Origin: Ectopseudomonas toyotomiensis
Lineage (GTDB): Bacteria; Pseudomonadota; Gammaproteobacteria; Pseudomonadales; Pseudomonadaceae
Direction of reading: 5' to 3'
Assembly: GCF_900115695.1 (NCBI RefSeq)
Contig: NZ_FOXK01000001.1
Coordinates: forward strand, 62,001-126,000
Length of the DNA: 64,000 bases
Position numbers and translations under genes: made by a program. Under the pieces are notes generated by a model. It was not told the DNA's origin. It did not search any database and saw only the letters and a program-made list of their open reading frames with translations. Shown piece by piece: positions 27,395 through 35,763 of the stretch; the stretch's first letter is position 1, and each line of letters starts with the position of its first letter.

Positions 27395-28288
27395 ATGGAT
27401 TTCAACGGCAGGTCAGGTGAAATGGTGGTGTTCGCCACCGTGGCGGAGGAAGGCAGCCTGTCGGCCGCTGCACGCGCACTGGGGCTGACACCTTCGGCGG
27501 TCAGCCGCATCATCGCGCGCACCGAGCAACGCCTTGGCACGCGCCTTCTGCTGCGCACCACCCGCGCGATCACCTTTACCGCCGAGGGCGAGGCGTATCT
27601 GCGCGGCGCCCGGCGCATCCTTGCCGATATGGCGGAGGTCGAAGAAGCCATCGCCGATCAGGGCGTGCCGCAAGGTCGCCTGCGCGTGAGTGCCGCGCTC
27701 GGCCATGGCCGGATGACCATCGTGCCGATGGTGGCGGCGTTCAGCGCGCGCTACCCGAACATCACCGTCGACCTCAGCCTGGGCGACGAGGTGGTCGACA
27801 TCCTTGGTGGCCAGGCTGACGTGGCCGTGCGTTTCGGCCACCTGCCGGACAGCCCGCTGACCGCCCGCAAGATCGGCGAAACCGGCCAGGTAGTAGTGGC
27901 CTCCCCCGACTACCTGCAACGCCACGGCACGCCGCAGCGACCGGAAGACCTGTTGCAGCACAACTGCCTGCGCTTCAACTTCCGCCGCGCCGAACCCAAC
28001 TGGCCTTTTACCCGCGACGGCCAGGCGTTTTCACTGAAGGTTTGCGGCAATATCGAATGCAGCAGCGGCGAGGCGCTGGCGCAGTTCGCCCGGGTCGGCG
28101 CCGGCATCGCCCGCATCGGCGAATTCAGCGTGGCTGAAGACCTGCAACGCGGCGATCTGGTGCCGCTGCTGCAAGCCTTCAACCCCGGAGATCGGGAACC
28201 GATTCATGCGGTGTTCGTCGGCGGCTCGGCGATGCCGGCGCGGGTACGGGTGTTTGTGGATTTTTTGCTGGAACATCACCGGATGTGA
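27395..28288 (+). CDS. LysR-family transcriptional regulator
   Basis: A 297-residue LTTR. The N-terminal winged helix (about residues 8-67) has the typical AEEGSLSAAARALGLTPSAVSR recognition region, followed by a coiled dimer helix and a periplasmic-binding-like effector domain (about 95-295, starting GRLRVSAALGHGRMTIVPM). It belongs to the large group that governs neighbouring MFS or dehydrogenase genes. The ATG at 27395 follows ACGGAGCACAA. It is divergent from the MFS gene and probably regulates it and itself. Effector unknown. Confidence 0.9.
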   Translation: MDFNGRSGEMVVFATVAEEGSLSAAARALGLTPSAVSRIIARTEQRLGTRLLLRTTRAITFTAEGEAYLRGARRILADMAEVEEAIADQGVPQGRLRVSAALGHGRMTIVPMVAAFSARYPNITVDLSLGDEVVDILGGQADVAVRFGHLPDSPLTARKIGETGQVVVASPDYLQRHGTPQRPEDLLQHNCLRFNFRRAEPNWPFTRDGQAFSLKVCGNIECSSGEALAQFARVGAGIARIGEFSVAEDLQRGDLVPLLQAFNPGDREPIHAVFVGGSAMPARVRVFVDFLLEHHRM

Positions 28289-28429
28289 GCTGATCAAGAG
28301 GCAGGCGATAGGTAGTTGCCGGAAGAAAGACCGCTTGATAACGGCCACGCTGGAGCGCGGGAGTCATCGACAGCAAAATCCGTCGACCCAGCAATCCGGG
28401 TATCGCCACGCGCAACCCAGCCCACCTGC

Positions 28430-28725
28430 TTACTTCTCCTTGCAAGCATCCAACTCATCCTGCGTCTTCAGCTCAGTCTCGATACCTAGCCGGTATTTGC
28501 AGTATCGATCACCACGCTTCGCTCTTCATCGCTGAGGCGCTCCAAGGGTTTGTCATCCTGATCCGACAGGAAGATGTTCTCGAACCGAACCTGCAATGTC
28601 GGGTATTTCTTGATGAAGAACACAGCACGATTGTCTTCGGCAAAGTAGGTCTCATAGAACCCCAAATTCAGCCATAGCGCGGTCAATGCCAGAGCCATCC
28701 CGAGCAGGATTGCACTCTTTTTCAT
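28430..28725 (-). pseudogene. Small membrane protein gene with an apparent single-base frameshift
   Basis: The intact start (ATG 28725, MKKSAILLGMALALTALWL, one transmembrane helix) runs to DEERSVVID and then meets a TAG at 28488-28486 after only 79 codons. Just after GAT the next frame reads YCKYRLGIETELKTQDELDACKEK and ends in TAA at 28432-28430, with normal Pseudomonas codon use. Restoring one T (GATTAC instead of GATAC, near 28508) gives a continuous 98-residue protein. Either a sequencing error or a real recent mutation is likely. The family is unknown to me. The gene lies between LysR and MarR genes. Confidence 0.6.
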
Positions 28726-28760
28726 AACGATATCGGCGGCCTCCCTGTGCCCGGATGATG

Positions 28761-28804
28761 GTTCCCACTCTGCGTGGGGACACAGCTTTCGACGCTCCAG
28801 CGTC
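28761..28804. repeat. Two small palindromes upstream of the frameshifted gene
   Basis: GTTCCCACTCTGCGTGGGGAC (28761-28781) is an imperfect palindrome of a kind repeated in many pseudomonads, and GACGCTCCAGCGTC (28791-28804) is a perfect one. They fill the gap between the MarR stop and the small membrane gene and may end the MarR transcript. Confidence 0.5.
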
Positions 28805-28873
28805 CACCACTGGAGGTGCACCTTCCTTAGCGACGGACTCGCTAACACGCAGGTGCGCGGGTGTCATCGACAA

Positions 28874-29377
28874 TCACTCGGCGCCCTGTTGAACCAGCCC
28901 CGCCAACAACTTGCCATGCAATTCATGCAAGGTCCGCTGCTCGGCGGCGGTCAATCCTGAGAGCACATGCTGCAGGTTGGCCACATGGGCTTCGAGAATG
29001 CCGTCGATCAATTCGAAGCCGGCCGGGGTCAGTGCCACCAGCACGCCACGGCGGTCACTGGGGTGTTTGCGCCGTTCGATCAACCCGGCCTTCTCCAGGC
29101 GGTCGATGCGGCTGGTCATGCCGCCCGAGGAAATCATCGCGCTCTCGTACAGCGCCGTGGGCATCAGTGCATAGGGCTCACCCGAGCGGCGCAAGGTCGC
29201 AAGCAGGTCGAACTCCCCGGCCTGCAAGCCGTGCTCGGTGAAGAATGGCAACAGGTGATCACGCGTGATCACCTGGCTGAGCTCGCCCAGGCGGCCGATC
29301 ACCGCCATGGAAAAACCATCCAGATCTGGCCGCTGTCGAAGCCACTGTTCGGCAGCCAATTGTGCGCGGTCTTGCAT
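28874..29377 (-). CDS. MarR-family transcriptional regulator
   Basis: A 167-residue regulator with the MarR winged helix-turn-helix in the middle (about residues 50-120). The signature segments are EFDLLATLRRSG, ALYESAMISSGGMTSRIDRLEKAGLIERR and the wing HPSDRRGVLVALTPAG. The N- and C-terminal helices form the dimer interface. The start ATG at 29377 follows GAGGG. It is divergent from the EamA exporter at 29463; a perfect inverted repeat of MarR type lies between them. It probably represses itself and the two exporters until a ligand binds. Confidence 0.92.
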   Translation of the reverse strand: MQDRAQLAAEQWLRQRPDLDGFSMAVIGRLGELSQVITRDHLLPFFTEHGLQAGEFDLLATLRRSGEPYALMPTALYESAMISSGGMTSRIDRLEKAGLIERRKHPSDRRGVLVALTPAGFELIDGILEAHVANLQHVLSGLTAAEQRTLHELHGKLLAGLVQQGAE

Positions 29378-29390
29378 ATCGCCCTCGATT

Positions 29391-29408
29391 TATCTTGCCA
29401 TCAAGATA
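29391..29408. promoter_or_regulatory. Candidate MarR operator
   Basis: TATCTTG-CCAT-CAAGATA, a perfect 7-bp inverted repeat with a 4-base spacer. This matches the usual size and shape of MarR-family operators and sits in the 85-base gap between the divergent marR and eamA genes. Binding is inferred. Confidence 0.65.
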
Positions 29409-29462
29409 CTTTTCAAAAAGAATGTTCGCATCGTAACGCATCCACCCTCAGGAGGCAGCTGC

Positions 29463-30365
29463 ATGCCCGGCTCCCATTTTCGTCCCGTTCTCGCCTTGTC
29501 ATTATTGCTGGCCATCGGCGCCCTGATGGGGCTGACCAGCATCTTGGTGAAACTGGCCGGCAACATCGGCTGGCCGGCCATGGCCTACCTGTTCTGGAGC
29601 CTGCTGGGCGGCGGTTTGCTGCTGTTGCTGTTCACCTGGATACGCAGCGAGCGCCCTGGCATCAGCCCCGGATTGCTGGGTTATTACCTCGCCTCGGGTC
29701 TGCTCAGCATCGCGGTGCCGAACGGCTTGCTGTTCAGCTCGATTGGCCATGTCGGTGCCGGGTTCGCCTCGATGTGCCTGGCCTTCCCGCCCCTGATCAC
29801 CTATCTGCTGGCCCTGGCCTTACGCATGGAAAGGTTGAGCCGCATTCGTCTGCTGGGCATCTGCATCGGTCTGGCCGGCAGCCTGCTATTGGCCCTGGGC
29901 AAGCTCAACGCCGGTGACAGCCCCTTGCTATGGGTGCTGGCGGCGCTCTGCGTGCCGGTGTTCCTGGCACTCGGCAACATCTACCGCGCCCGCTACTGGC
30001 CGGCTGGCGCGAGCCCGCTGTCCCTGGCCCCCGGCATGCTGCTCGGCGGCGCACTGCTGCTGGTACCGCTGGGCCTGTTCGGCGTCGACCTCGCACCACG
30101 TCTGGAAAACACCGCGGCAGTGGGCCTGCTGGCCTTGCAAATGTTGCTGTTCGCGGCGGTCTATGCGCTGTTCTTCGTCTTGCAGAACCTAGCTGGCACG
30201 GTGTTTCTCAGCCAGATCGGCTCGGTGGCGGCAATCACCGGCGCCGCTATCGCCATCGGCCTGCTCGGCGAACAGGGCAGCTTGTCGATGCTGCTGGCGG
30301 CGCTGTGCATCGTCGGCGGCGTGCTGCTGGTGGCCTGGCGTGGCGCGAAGGAAGCACAAGCATGA
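29463..30365 (+). CDS. EamA/DMT-family exporter
   Basis: A 300-residue inner-membrane protein with ten hydrophobic segments in two homologous EamA repeats (roughly residues 8-140 and 150-295), the drug/metabolite transporter layout. AAITGAAIAIGLLGEQGSLSML near the end is typical of the second repeat. The ATG at 29463 has AGGAGGCAGCTGC; the longer open frame overlaps the marR gene. Its stop overlaps the next gene's ATG by 4 bases. It probably exports an amino acid or other metabolite; substrate unknown. Likely under MarR control. Confidence 0.88.
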   Translation: MPGSHFRPVLALSLLLAIGALMGLTSILVKLAGNIGWPAMAYLFWSLLGGGLLLLLFTWIRSERPGISPGLLGYYLASGLLSIAVPNGLLFSSIGHVGAGFASMCLAFPPLITYLLALALRMERLSRIRLLGICIGLAGSLLLALGKLNAGDSPLLWVLAALCVPVFLALGNIYRARYWPAGASPLSLAPGMLLGGALLLVPLGLFGVDLAPRLENTAAVGLLALQMLLFAAVYALFFVLQNLAGTVFLSQIGSVAAITGAAIAIGLLGEQGSLSMLLAALCIVGGVLLVAWRGAKEAQA

Positions 30366-31537
30366 AGCGCCAGACTTTGCTGCTCATCGCCATCGTCCTG
30401 CTCGGCCTGAATCTACGCCCGGTGCTGGCGGCCATCGGTCCGTTGCTCGACCGTATTCAGCTCGATACCAGTCTGGATCATGCCGGTGCCAGTCTGCTGA
30501 CAAGCCTGCCAGTGGTGATCATGGGCATTGGCGCTCTGGCCGCCGGCCTGCTGCGCAAACGTTTGGGTGAGAGCAACGGAATTCTCTTCGGCGTACTGCT
30601 GATCGCCCTCGCCTGCCTGGTGCGCGGCTTACTGCCTGACTCCAGCACCCTGATCATCACCGCATTGCTGGCTGGCGCGGGAATCGCGTTCGTTCAGGCG
30701 CTTTTGCCAGGCCTGATCAAGTCGCGCTTCCCCACTGACAGCGGCCGCCTGATCGGTTTCTACAGCTGCGCGATCATGGGTGGCGCCGCATTCGGCGCGG
30801 CGCTGACGCCCTGGCTGGCGCAGTCGATAGGCTGGTCGTGGGCGCTGGCGAGCTGGACATTACCCGCTCTGCTCGCTGCCGTATCCTGGCACCGCGCCGC
30901 GCCTGCACAGGCAGTCGCAATGTCGAGCGCGCTGCCACACCTGGATGTCTGGCGCTCACCGAGGGCCTGGCTATTGATGAGTTTCTTCGGCATCGGCACC
31001 GCCGGCTACACGCTGGTGCTGGCCTGGCTGCCGCCTTACTACACCTCACTGGGTTGGAGCGCACAGGCCAGCGGCCTGCTGCTGGCTGCGCTGACGCTCT
31101 GCGAAGTAGTCGCCGGCCTGCTGGCATCGAGCCTGCTGCCACGCTACCCGGATCGACGCGTGTTGCTGGCGGTGGTCTTGCTGGCGCTGCTGGCCGGGCT
31201 GCTCGGTCTGATGCTGGCACCGCTGCAACTGGTGGTGCCGATCTGCATGTTGCTGGGCGTGGGCATCGGCGCGCTGTTCCCGCTTTCGCTGGTGGTGGCC
31301 CAAGACCACCTGGACGACCCACGTCAGACCGGTGATCTGCTGGCGTTCGTGCAAGGCGGTGGCTATCTGATCGCCGCCACCGCGCCGCTGCTGGCTGGTC
31401 TGCTACGCCAGTACACCGACGACCTGCGCCTGAGCTGGATGGCGATGGCCGCTGCAACGCTTGTGTTGATGCTCTTGGCGTCCCGTTTCACCCCTGACAG
31501 TGGACAGTTCCGCACTCGCCCTCTTCGCGTCGCGTAG
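30362..31537 (+). CDS. MFS transporter, CynX/NimT family
   Basis: A 391-residue, 12-helix major facilitator. The N-terminus LLIAIVLLGLNLRPVLAAIGPLL holds the NLRP motif that marks the CynX (cyanate permease)/NimT group. ATGA overlap with the EamA gene shows a two-gene operon. The TAG stop (31535-31537) lies within the GTAGAGCGG head of the repeat that follows, so the repeat appears to have contributed the 3' end. No cyanase gene is near, so cyanate transport is unlikely. A role paired with the EamA exporter under MarR control is inferred. Confidence 0.87.
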   Translation: MKRQTLLLIAIVLLGLNLRPVLAAIGPLLDRIQLDTSLDHAGASLLTSLPVVIMGIGALAAGLLRKRLGESNGILFGVLLIALACLVRGLLPDSSTLIITALLAGAGIAFVQALLPGLIKSRFPTDSGRLIGFYSCAIMGGAAFGAALTPWLAQSIGWSWALASWTLPALLAAVSWHRAAPAQAVAMSSALPHLDVWRSPRAWLLMSFFGIGTAGYTLVLAWLPPYYTSLGWSAQASGLLLAALTLCEVVAGLLASSLLPRYPDRRVLLAVVLLALLAGLLGLMLAPLQLVVPICMLLGVGIGALFPLSLVVAQDHLDDPRQTGDLLAFVQGGGYLIAATAPLLAGLLRQYTDDLRLSWMAMAAATLVLMLLASRFTPDSGQFRTRPLRVA

Positions 31538-31691
31538 AGCGGCCTAACGAGCGAAGCGAGTAGCCCGCCCAGCCATGCCACGCCTGGCAGCACGACGTTC
31601 CAGCGAAAACTTGGCGGCGTACTGCTTCGCGACGACTGCATGAATGCAGGAGGTAGAGCGACGCAGGAAGCCAAAGCCGAGTACGCCCTAC
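31534..31691. repeat. Complex GTAGAGCGG...CGCCCTAC element, copy B
   Basis: A 158-base element bounded by GTAGAGCGG and GTACGCCCTAC. Its right 72 bases (about 31620-31691, TACTGCTTCGCGACGACTGC ... AAGCCAAAGCCGAGTACGCC) match copy C at 53048-53119 with one difference that I can find, and its middle matches copy A. It follows the MFS gene and includes that gene's stop codon. Confidence 0.85.
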
Positions 31692-31722
31692 CGGCCCTAC
31701 CATCCAGGTCGCCAGGCAATAA

Positions 31723-31744
31723 AAAACCCGCCGTAGCGGGTTTT
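31723..31744 (-). terminator. Intrinsic terminator of fadD1
   Basis: AAAACCCGC-CGTA-GCGGGTTTT with A-runs on the left and T-runs on the right, so it works in both directions. It lies 19 bases after the fadD1 stop at 31763, and on the minus strand the hairpin is followed by TTTTTTATT. Confidence 0.9.
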
Positions 31745-31762
31745 CGTTTCAGCAGGCTCGAA

Positions 31763-33451
31763 TCACTTCTTGCCCAGCTTCTTCAGCTCTTCGTCACGCA
31801 GTTCGCGGCGCAGGATCTTGCCAACGTTGGTGGTCGGCAGCACATCGCGGAATTCCACAGCCTTGGGCACCTTGTAGCCGGTGAGGTTGGCGCGCATGTG
31901 CTCCATCACCTGCTCCTTGGTCACGCTTTCGCCCGGCTTGACCACCACGAACACCTTGATCGCTTCACCAGATTTTTCGTCCGGAATACCGATGGCGGCG
32001 CACTGCAGCACGCCCGGCAGGGTTGCCAGCACGTCTTCCAGTTCGTTCGGGTAGACGTTGAAGCCGGACACCAGAATCATGTCCTTCTTGCGGTCGACGA
32101 TGCGCAGGTAGCCGTCTTCCTGGATCAGACCGATGTCGCCGGTCTTCAGCCAGCCTTCGGCGTCGAGGATTTCGTCGGTGGCTTCCTGACGCTGCCAGTA
32201 GCCCTTCATCACCTGCGGACCTTTCACGCACAGCTCGCCGATCTCGCCGATCGCCAGTTCCTGGCCGTCGTCGTTGACGATCTTGCACAGGGTCGATGGC
32301 AGCGGAATGCCTATGGTGCCGAGCTGGATGGCGCTGAACGGGTTGACCGTAGCCACCGGGCTGGTCTCGGTCATGCCGAAGCCTTCGCAGATGGCGCAGC
32401 CAGTGACTTCCTTCCAGCGCTCGGCGGTGGCCAGTTGCAGGGCCATGCCGCCGGAGACGGTGAGCTTGAGGCTGGAGAAGTCCAGCTTGCGGAAGTCTTC
32501 GTTATTGCACAGGGCAACGAACAGGGTATTGAGGCCGACGAAACCGGTGAAGCGGTACTTGGCCAGATCCTTGACCACCGCCGGCAGGTCGCGCGGGTTG
32601 GTCAGCAGGATGTTGTGGCCACCGATCAGCATCATCGCCATGCAGTGAAAGGTGAAGGCGTAGATGTGATAAAGCGGCAGCGGCGCGATCAGCACTTCGC
32701 AACCTTCATTGAGGTTGGCCCCCATCAGCGCCTTGACCTGCAGCATATTGGCCACCAGGTTGCGATGGGTGAGCATCGCGCCCTTGGCCACGCCGGTGGT
32801 GCCGCCGGTGTACTGCAGCACGGCGATGTCATCGTTGCTCGGAGTGGCCTCGGCAAAACTCTGACCACGGCCCTTGGCCAGGGCGTCGTTGAGTTTGACC
32901 GCCTTGGGCAGGTTGTAGGCCGGCACCATCTTCTTCACGTGCTTGATCACGGCATTGACCAGCAGACGCTTGAAGGTCGGCAGCATGTCGCCAACTTCGG
33001 TGACGATCACGGTTTTGACACCGGTCTTGGGCACGACCTGTTCGGCCAGGTGGGCCATGTTGGCCAGGCAGATCAGCGCCTTGGCGCCGGAGTCGTTGAA
33101 CTGGTGCTCCATTTCCCGCGCGGTGTACAGCGGGTTGGTGTTGACCACCACCAGGCCGGCGCGCATGGCACCAAATACCACGATGGGGTACTGCAGGACG
33201 TTGGGCAGTTGTACGGCGATGCGGTCGCCGGGCTTGAGATCGGTGTGCTTCTGCAGGTAGGCGGCGAAGTCACCGGAGAGCTTGTAGATCTCGCCGTAGG
33301 TGAGCGTCTTGCCCAGGTTGCTGAAAGCAGGCTTGTCGGCGAAGCGTTGGCAGGACTCTTTCAATACCGCGAGGATGTTCGGGTACTGATCGGGATTGAT
33401 TTCGGCAGCAACCCCAACGGGATACTTGTCCTTCCAGAAGTTTTCGGTCAT
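31763..33451 (-). CDS. fadD1: Long-chain fatty-acid-CoA ligase FadD1
   Basis: A 562-residue acyl-adenylating enzyme that activates fatty acids with ATP and CoA during uptake, feeding beta-oxidation. The phosphate-binding loop YTGGTTGVAKGA lies near residue 213, the GFGMTETSP adenine-binding motif near 357, and the FACS signature around GWLKTGDIGLIQEDGYLRIVDRKKD. The C-terminal catalytic lysine lies in NVGKILRREL. It is inner-membrane associated. The gene order fadD1-fadD2, then a divergent hydrolase and PhaJ, matches the PA3299-PA3302 region of P. aeruginosa. It has its own 391-base upstream spacer and probably its own promoter. No clear PsrA or FadR box was found. Confidence 0.95.
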   Translation of the reverse strand: MTENFWKDKYPVGVAAEINPDQYPNILAVLKESCQRFADKPAFSNLGKTLTYGEIYKLSGDFAAYLQKHTDLKPGDRIAVQLPNVLQYPIVVFGAMRAGLVVVNTNPLYTAREMEHQFNDSGAKALICLANMAHLAEQVVPKTGVKTVIVTEVGDMLPTFKRLLVNAVIKHVKKMVPAYNLPKAVKLNDALAKGRGQSFAEATPSNDDIAVLQYTGGTTGVAKGAMLTHRNLVANMLQVKALMGANLNEGCEVLIAPLPLYHIYAFTFHCMAMMLIGGHNILLTNPRDLPAVVKDLAKYRFTGFVGLNTLFVALCNNEDFRKLDFSSLKLTVSGGMALQLATAERWKEVTGCAICEGFGMTETSPVATVNPFSAIQLGTIGIPLPSTLCKIVNDDGQELAIGEIGELCVKGPQVMKGYWQRQEATDEILDAEGWLKTGDIGLIQEDGYLRIVDRKKDMILVSGFNVYPNELEDVLATLPGVLQCAAIGIPDEKSGEAIKVFVVVKPGESVTKEQVMEHMRANLTGYKVPKAVEFRDVLPTTNVGKILRRELRDEELKKLGKK

Positions 33452-33806
33452 GGAAGCCCACTCCTAAGCAACAGCTGATCTTCACCGCGCGACGGCGGTT
33501 GTTTGTTGTGTGTATAGCTCGCTTTCCCGCTGGCCCAGGGCCCGGAAGCGCGCCGAGAGTAGCAGCTTTGCCAGAGGCCGACCAGCACCAAACATGGCCT
33601 TTAGAGTCGCAAAAGTGACCAAAAAAGACCGCGCAGTCACAGGCCATCCTTGTCTTAGTTACCCCGCGAAAAGCCTCTAGCTCGCATATTGCAGCGCGTA
33701 GAGCCTAGCTCGTCTCTGCCGGTGATGCAGCACTGGGCTGCATGAAACATGCGAAGGTAGTTACCAAATCACAACAATTGGACTGCCCGAGGGCAGTTGA
33801 GGCGGG

Positions 33807-33839
33807 AAAGCCCCTCCCCCAACGGTGGGGAGGGGCTTT
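33807..33839 (-). terminator. Terminator hairpin after fadD2
   Basis: AAAGCCCCTCCCC and GGGGAGGGGCTTT form a perfect 13-bp stem with a 7-base loop directly after the fadD2 stop (33843). It has only a short U-run but is very stable. Upstream of it, 33452-33806 carries the fadD1 promoter and leader; no ORF or repeat is visible there. Confidence 0.8.
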
Positions 33840-33842
33840 GGG

Positions 33843-35531
33843 TCAGGCGATGTCGCGCAGCTCTCGACGCAGGATCTTGCCGACCGGGGTCATCGGCAGC
33901 GAGTCCTTGAACACGATGTGCTTGGGCACCTTGTAACCGGTGAAGTTTTCCTTGCAGTAGGCCTTGAGCTCCTCGACGGTAACGCCGCCATCACGCGGCA
34001 CCACGAACAGTTTGACCACTTCCCCGGACTTCTCGTCCGGCACGCCGATGGCCGCGCAGCTGGCGACTTTCGGGTGGGCCATGACCACGTCCTCGATCTC
34101 ATTGGGGTACACGTTGAAGCCGGAGACGATGATCATGTCCTTCTTGCGGTCGACGATACGCACGAAGCCGTCGGCGTCGATCACGGCAATGTCGCCAGTC
34201 TTGAACCAGCCCTCGGCGTCGAGCACTTCGGCGGTCGCTTCCTCGCGCTGCCAGTAGCCCTTCATCACCTGCGGCCCCTTGATGCACAGCTCGCCGCGCT
34301 CGCCCAGCGGCATCTCGTTGCCGTCGTCGTCGATCACCTTGAACGCCGTGCCCGGCACCGGAATGCCGACAGTACCCAGACGCGCCTTGTCACCATAGGG
34401 GTTGGTACTGGCCACCGGCGAGGTTTCGGTCAGGCCGTAGCCTTCCACCACGGTGCAGCCGGTCATCTGCTGCCAACGCTCGGCGGTGGCCTTGACCAGC
34501 GCGGTACCACCGGAGTTGGTAACCTTGAGGTTGGAGAAGTCGAGGTTCTTGAACTCGGGGTGATCCATCAGCGCGACGAACAGGGTGTTCAGACCCAGCA
34601 ACGCAGAAAATTTCCACTTGCCCAGTTCCTTGACGAAGCCGGGGATGTCGCGCGGATTGGTGATCAACACGTTCTGGTTGCCGTTGACCATCATGCACAT
34701 GCAGTTCGCGGTGAAGGCATAGATGTGGTACAGCGGCAGCGGCGCGATCATGATCTCCTGGCCCTGTTTCATCAGCGGCGTGCCGTCATCACCGAGCTGC
34801 GCCAGGCAGGCGTCGACCTGCAGCATATTGGCCACCAGGTTGCCGTGGGTGAGCATGGCGCCCTTGGCCACACCAGTGGTGCCGCCGGTGTATTGCAGCA
34901 CGGCGATGTCGTCGTGGCTGGCCTTGACCGGCGTCAGCGTCTGGCCGTGGCCCTGCTTGAGCACCTGCTTGAAGGCAATGGCCTGGGGCAGATGGTAGTC
35001 GGGCACCATCTTCTTGACCTTCTTCACCACGGTGTTGACCAGCCAGCCCTTGAGGCTCGGCAACATGTCGCCCATCCTGGCTTCGATCAGGTACTCGATC
35101 TCGGTATCCGGCAGCACTTCCTGCACCAACTTGCCGAACATGTTCAGGTATACCAGCGCACGCACCCCGGCATCCTTGAACTGGTGGCGCATCTCGCGCG
35201 CGGTGTACAGCGGGTTGGTATTGACCACGATCAGCCCGGCACGCATGGCGCCGAACACGGCAATGGGGTACTGCAGCACGTTGGGCATCTGCACCGCGAT
35301 ACGATCGCCCGGCTTAAGGTCGGTGTGCTTCTGCAGGTAGGCGGCGAATGTCGCGGAGAGACGATCCAGCTCGGCATAGGTCAGCGTGACGCCGAGGTTG
35401 CTGAAGGCCGGACGGTCGGCGAAACGCTTGCATGAGCGCTCGAATACTTCGATCACCGACTTGTAGCTGGACAGGTCGATATCGTTAGGCACGCCGGGAG
35501 CGCGCTTGTCGTCCCAGAAATCAGGTTGCAT
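33843..35531 (-). CDS. fadD2: Long-chain fatty-acid-CoA ligase FadD2
   Basis: A 562-residue paralogue of FadD1 with the same length and motifs: YTGGTTGVAKGA, GYGLTETSPV, GWFKTGDIAVIDADGFVRIVDRKKD and VGKILRRELRD. The two share long identical stretches (SGFNVYPNE, GPQVMKGYWQR, KHTDLKPGDRIAVQ), showing tandem duplication. In P. aeruginosa the two paralogues differ in chain-length preference and growth-phase use. It has a separate terminator, so the pair need not be one operon. It is divergent from the hydrolase at 35764, with 232 bases between. Confidence 0.95.
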   Translation of the reverse strand: MQPDFWDDKRAPGVPNDIDLSSYKSVIEVFERSCKRFADRPAFSNLGVTLTYAELDRLSATFAAYLQKHTDLKPGDRIAVQMPNVLQYPIAVFGAMRAGLIVVNTNPLYTAREMRHQFKDAGVRALVYLNMFGKLVQEVLPDTEIEYLIEARMGDMLPSLKGWLVNTVVKKVKKMVPDYHLPQAIAFKQVLKQGHGQTLTPVKASHDDIAVLQYTGGTTGVAKGAMLTHGNLVANMLQVDACLAQLGDDGTPLMKQGQEIMIAPLPLYHIYAFTANCMCMMVNGNQNVLITNPRDIPGFVKELGKWKFSALLGLNTLFVALMDHPEFKNLDFSNLKVTNSGGTALVKATAERWQQMTGCTVVEGYGLTETSPVASTNPYGDKARLGTVGIPVPGTAFKVIDDDGNEMPLGERGELCIKGPQVMKGYWQREEATAEVLDAEGWFKTGDIAVIDADGFVRIVDRKKDMIIVSGFNVYPNEIEDVVMAHPKVASCAAIGVPDEKSGEVVKLFVVPRDGGVTVEELKAYCKENFTGYKVPKHIVFKDSLPMTPVGKILRRELRDIA

Positions 35532-35763
35532 TGTTCTTGTCCTCTTCCCCTGAAGTGATCTGGCCCGCAGTGCGGGACTGCCCGGAAAGTAGCAGTTCAG
35601 AGCGGCGCCGCAAATAGCTCGAAGGCGTCATTGATGGGCTGAATTTCGCAATAAATATAGTGATTCGTAACCGATCTTTGCGGCTGGGTAGAAATTCGAC
35701 TGTGCTTTGCGTGATGACGGCCAAGGTGCACAATGCCGCCAACTCCCGGCACAAGGATTCGCC

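Noticed and set aside
31534..31691. Short open frame through the repeat (QEAKAEYAL-type peptide)
   Set aside because: The same peptide recurs only because the DNA repeat recurs at 53048-53119; not a gene.
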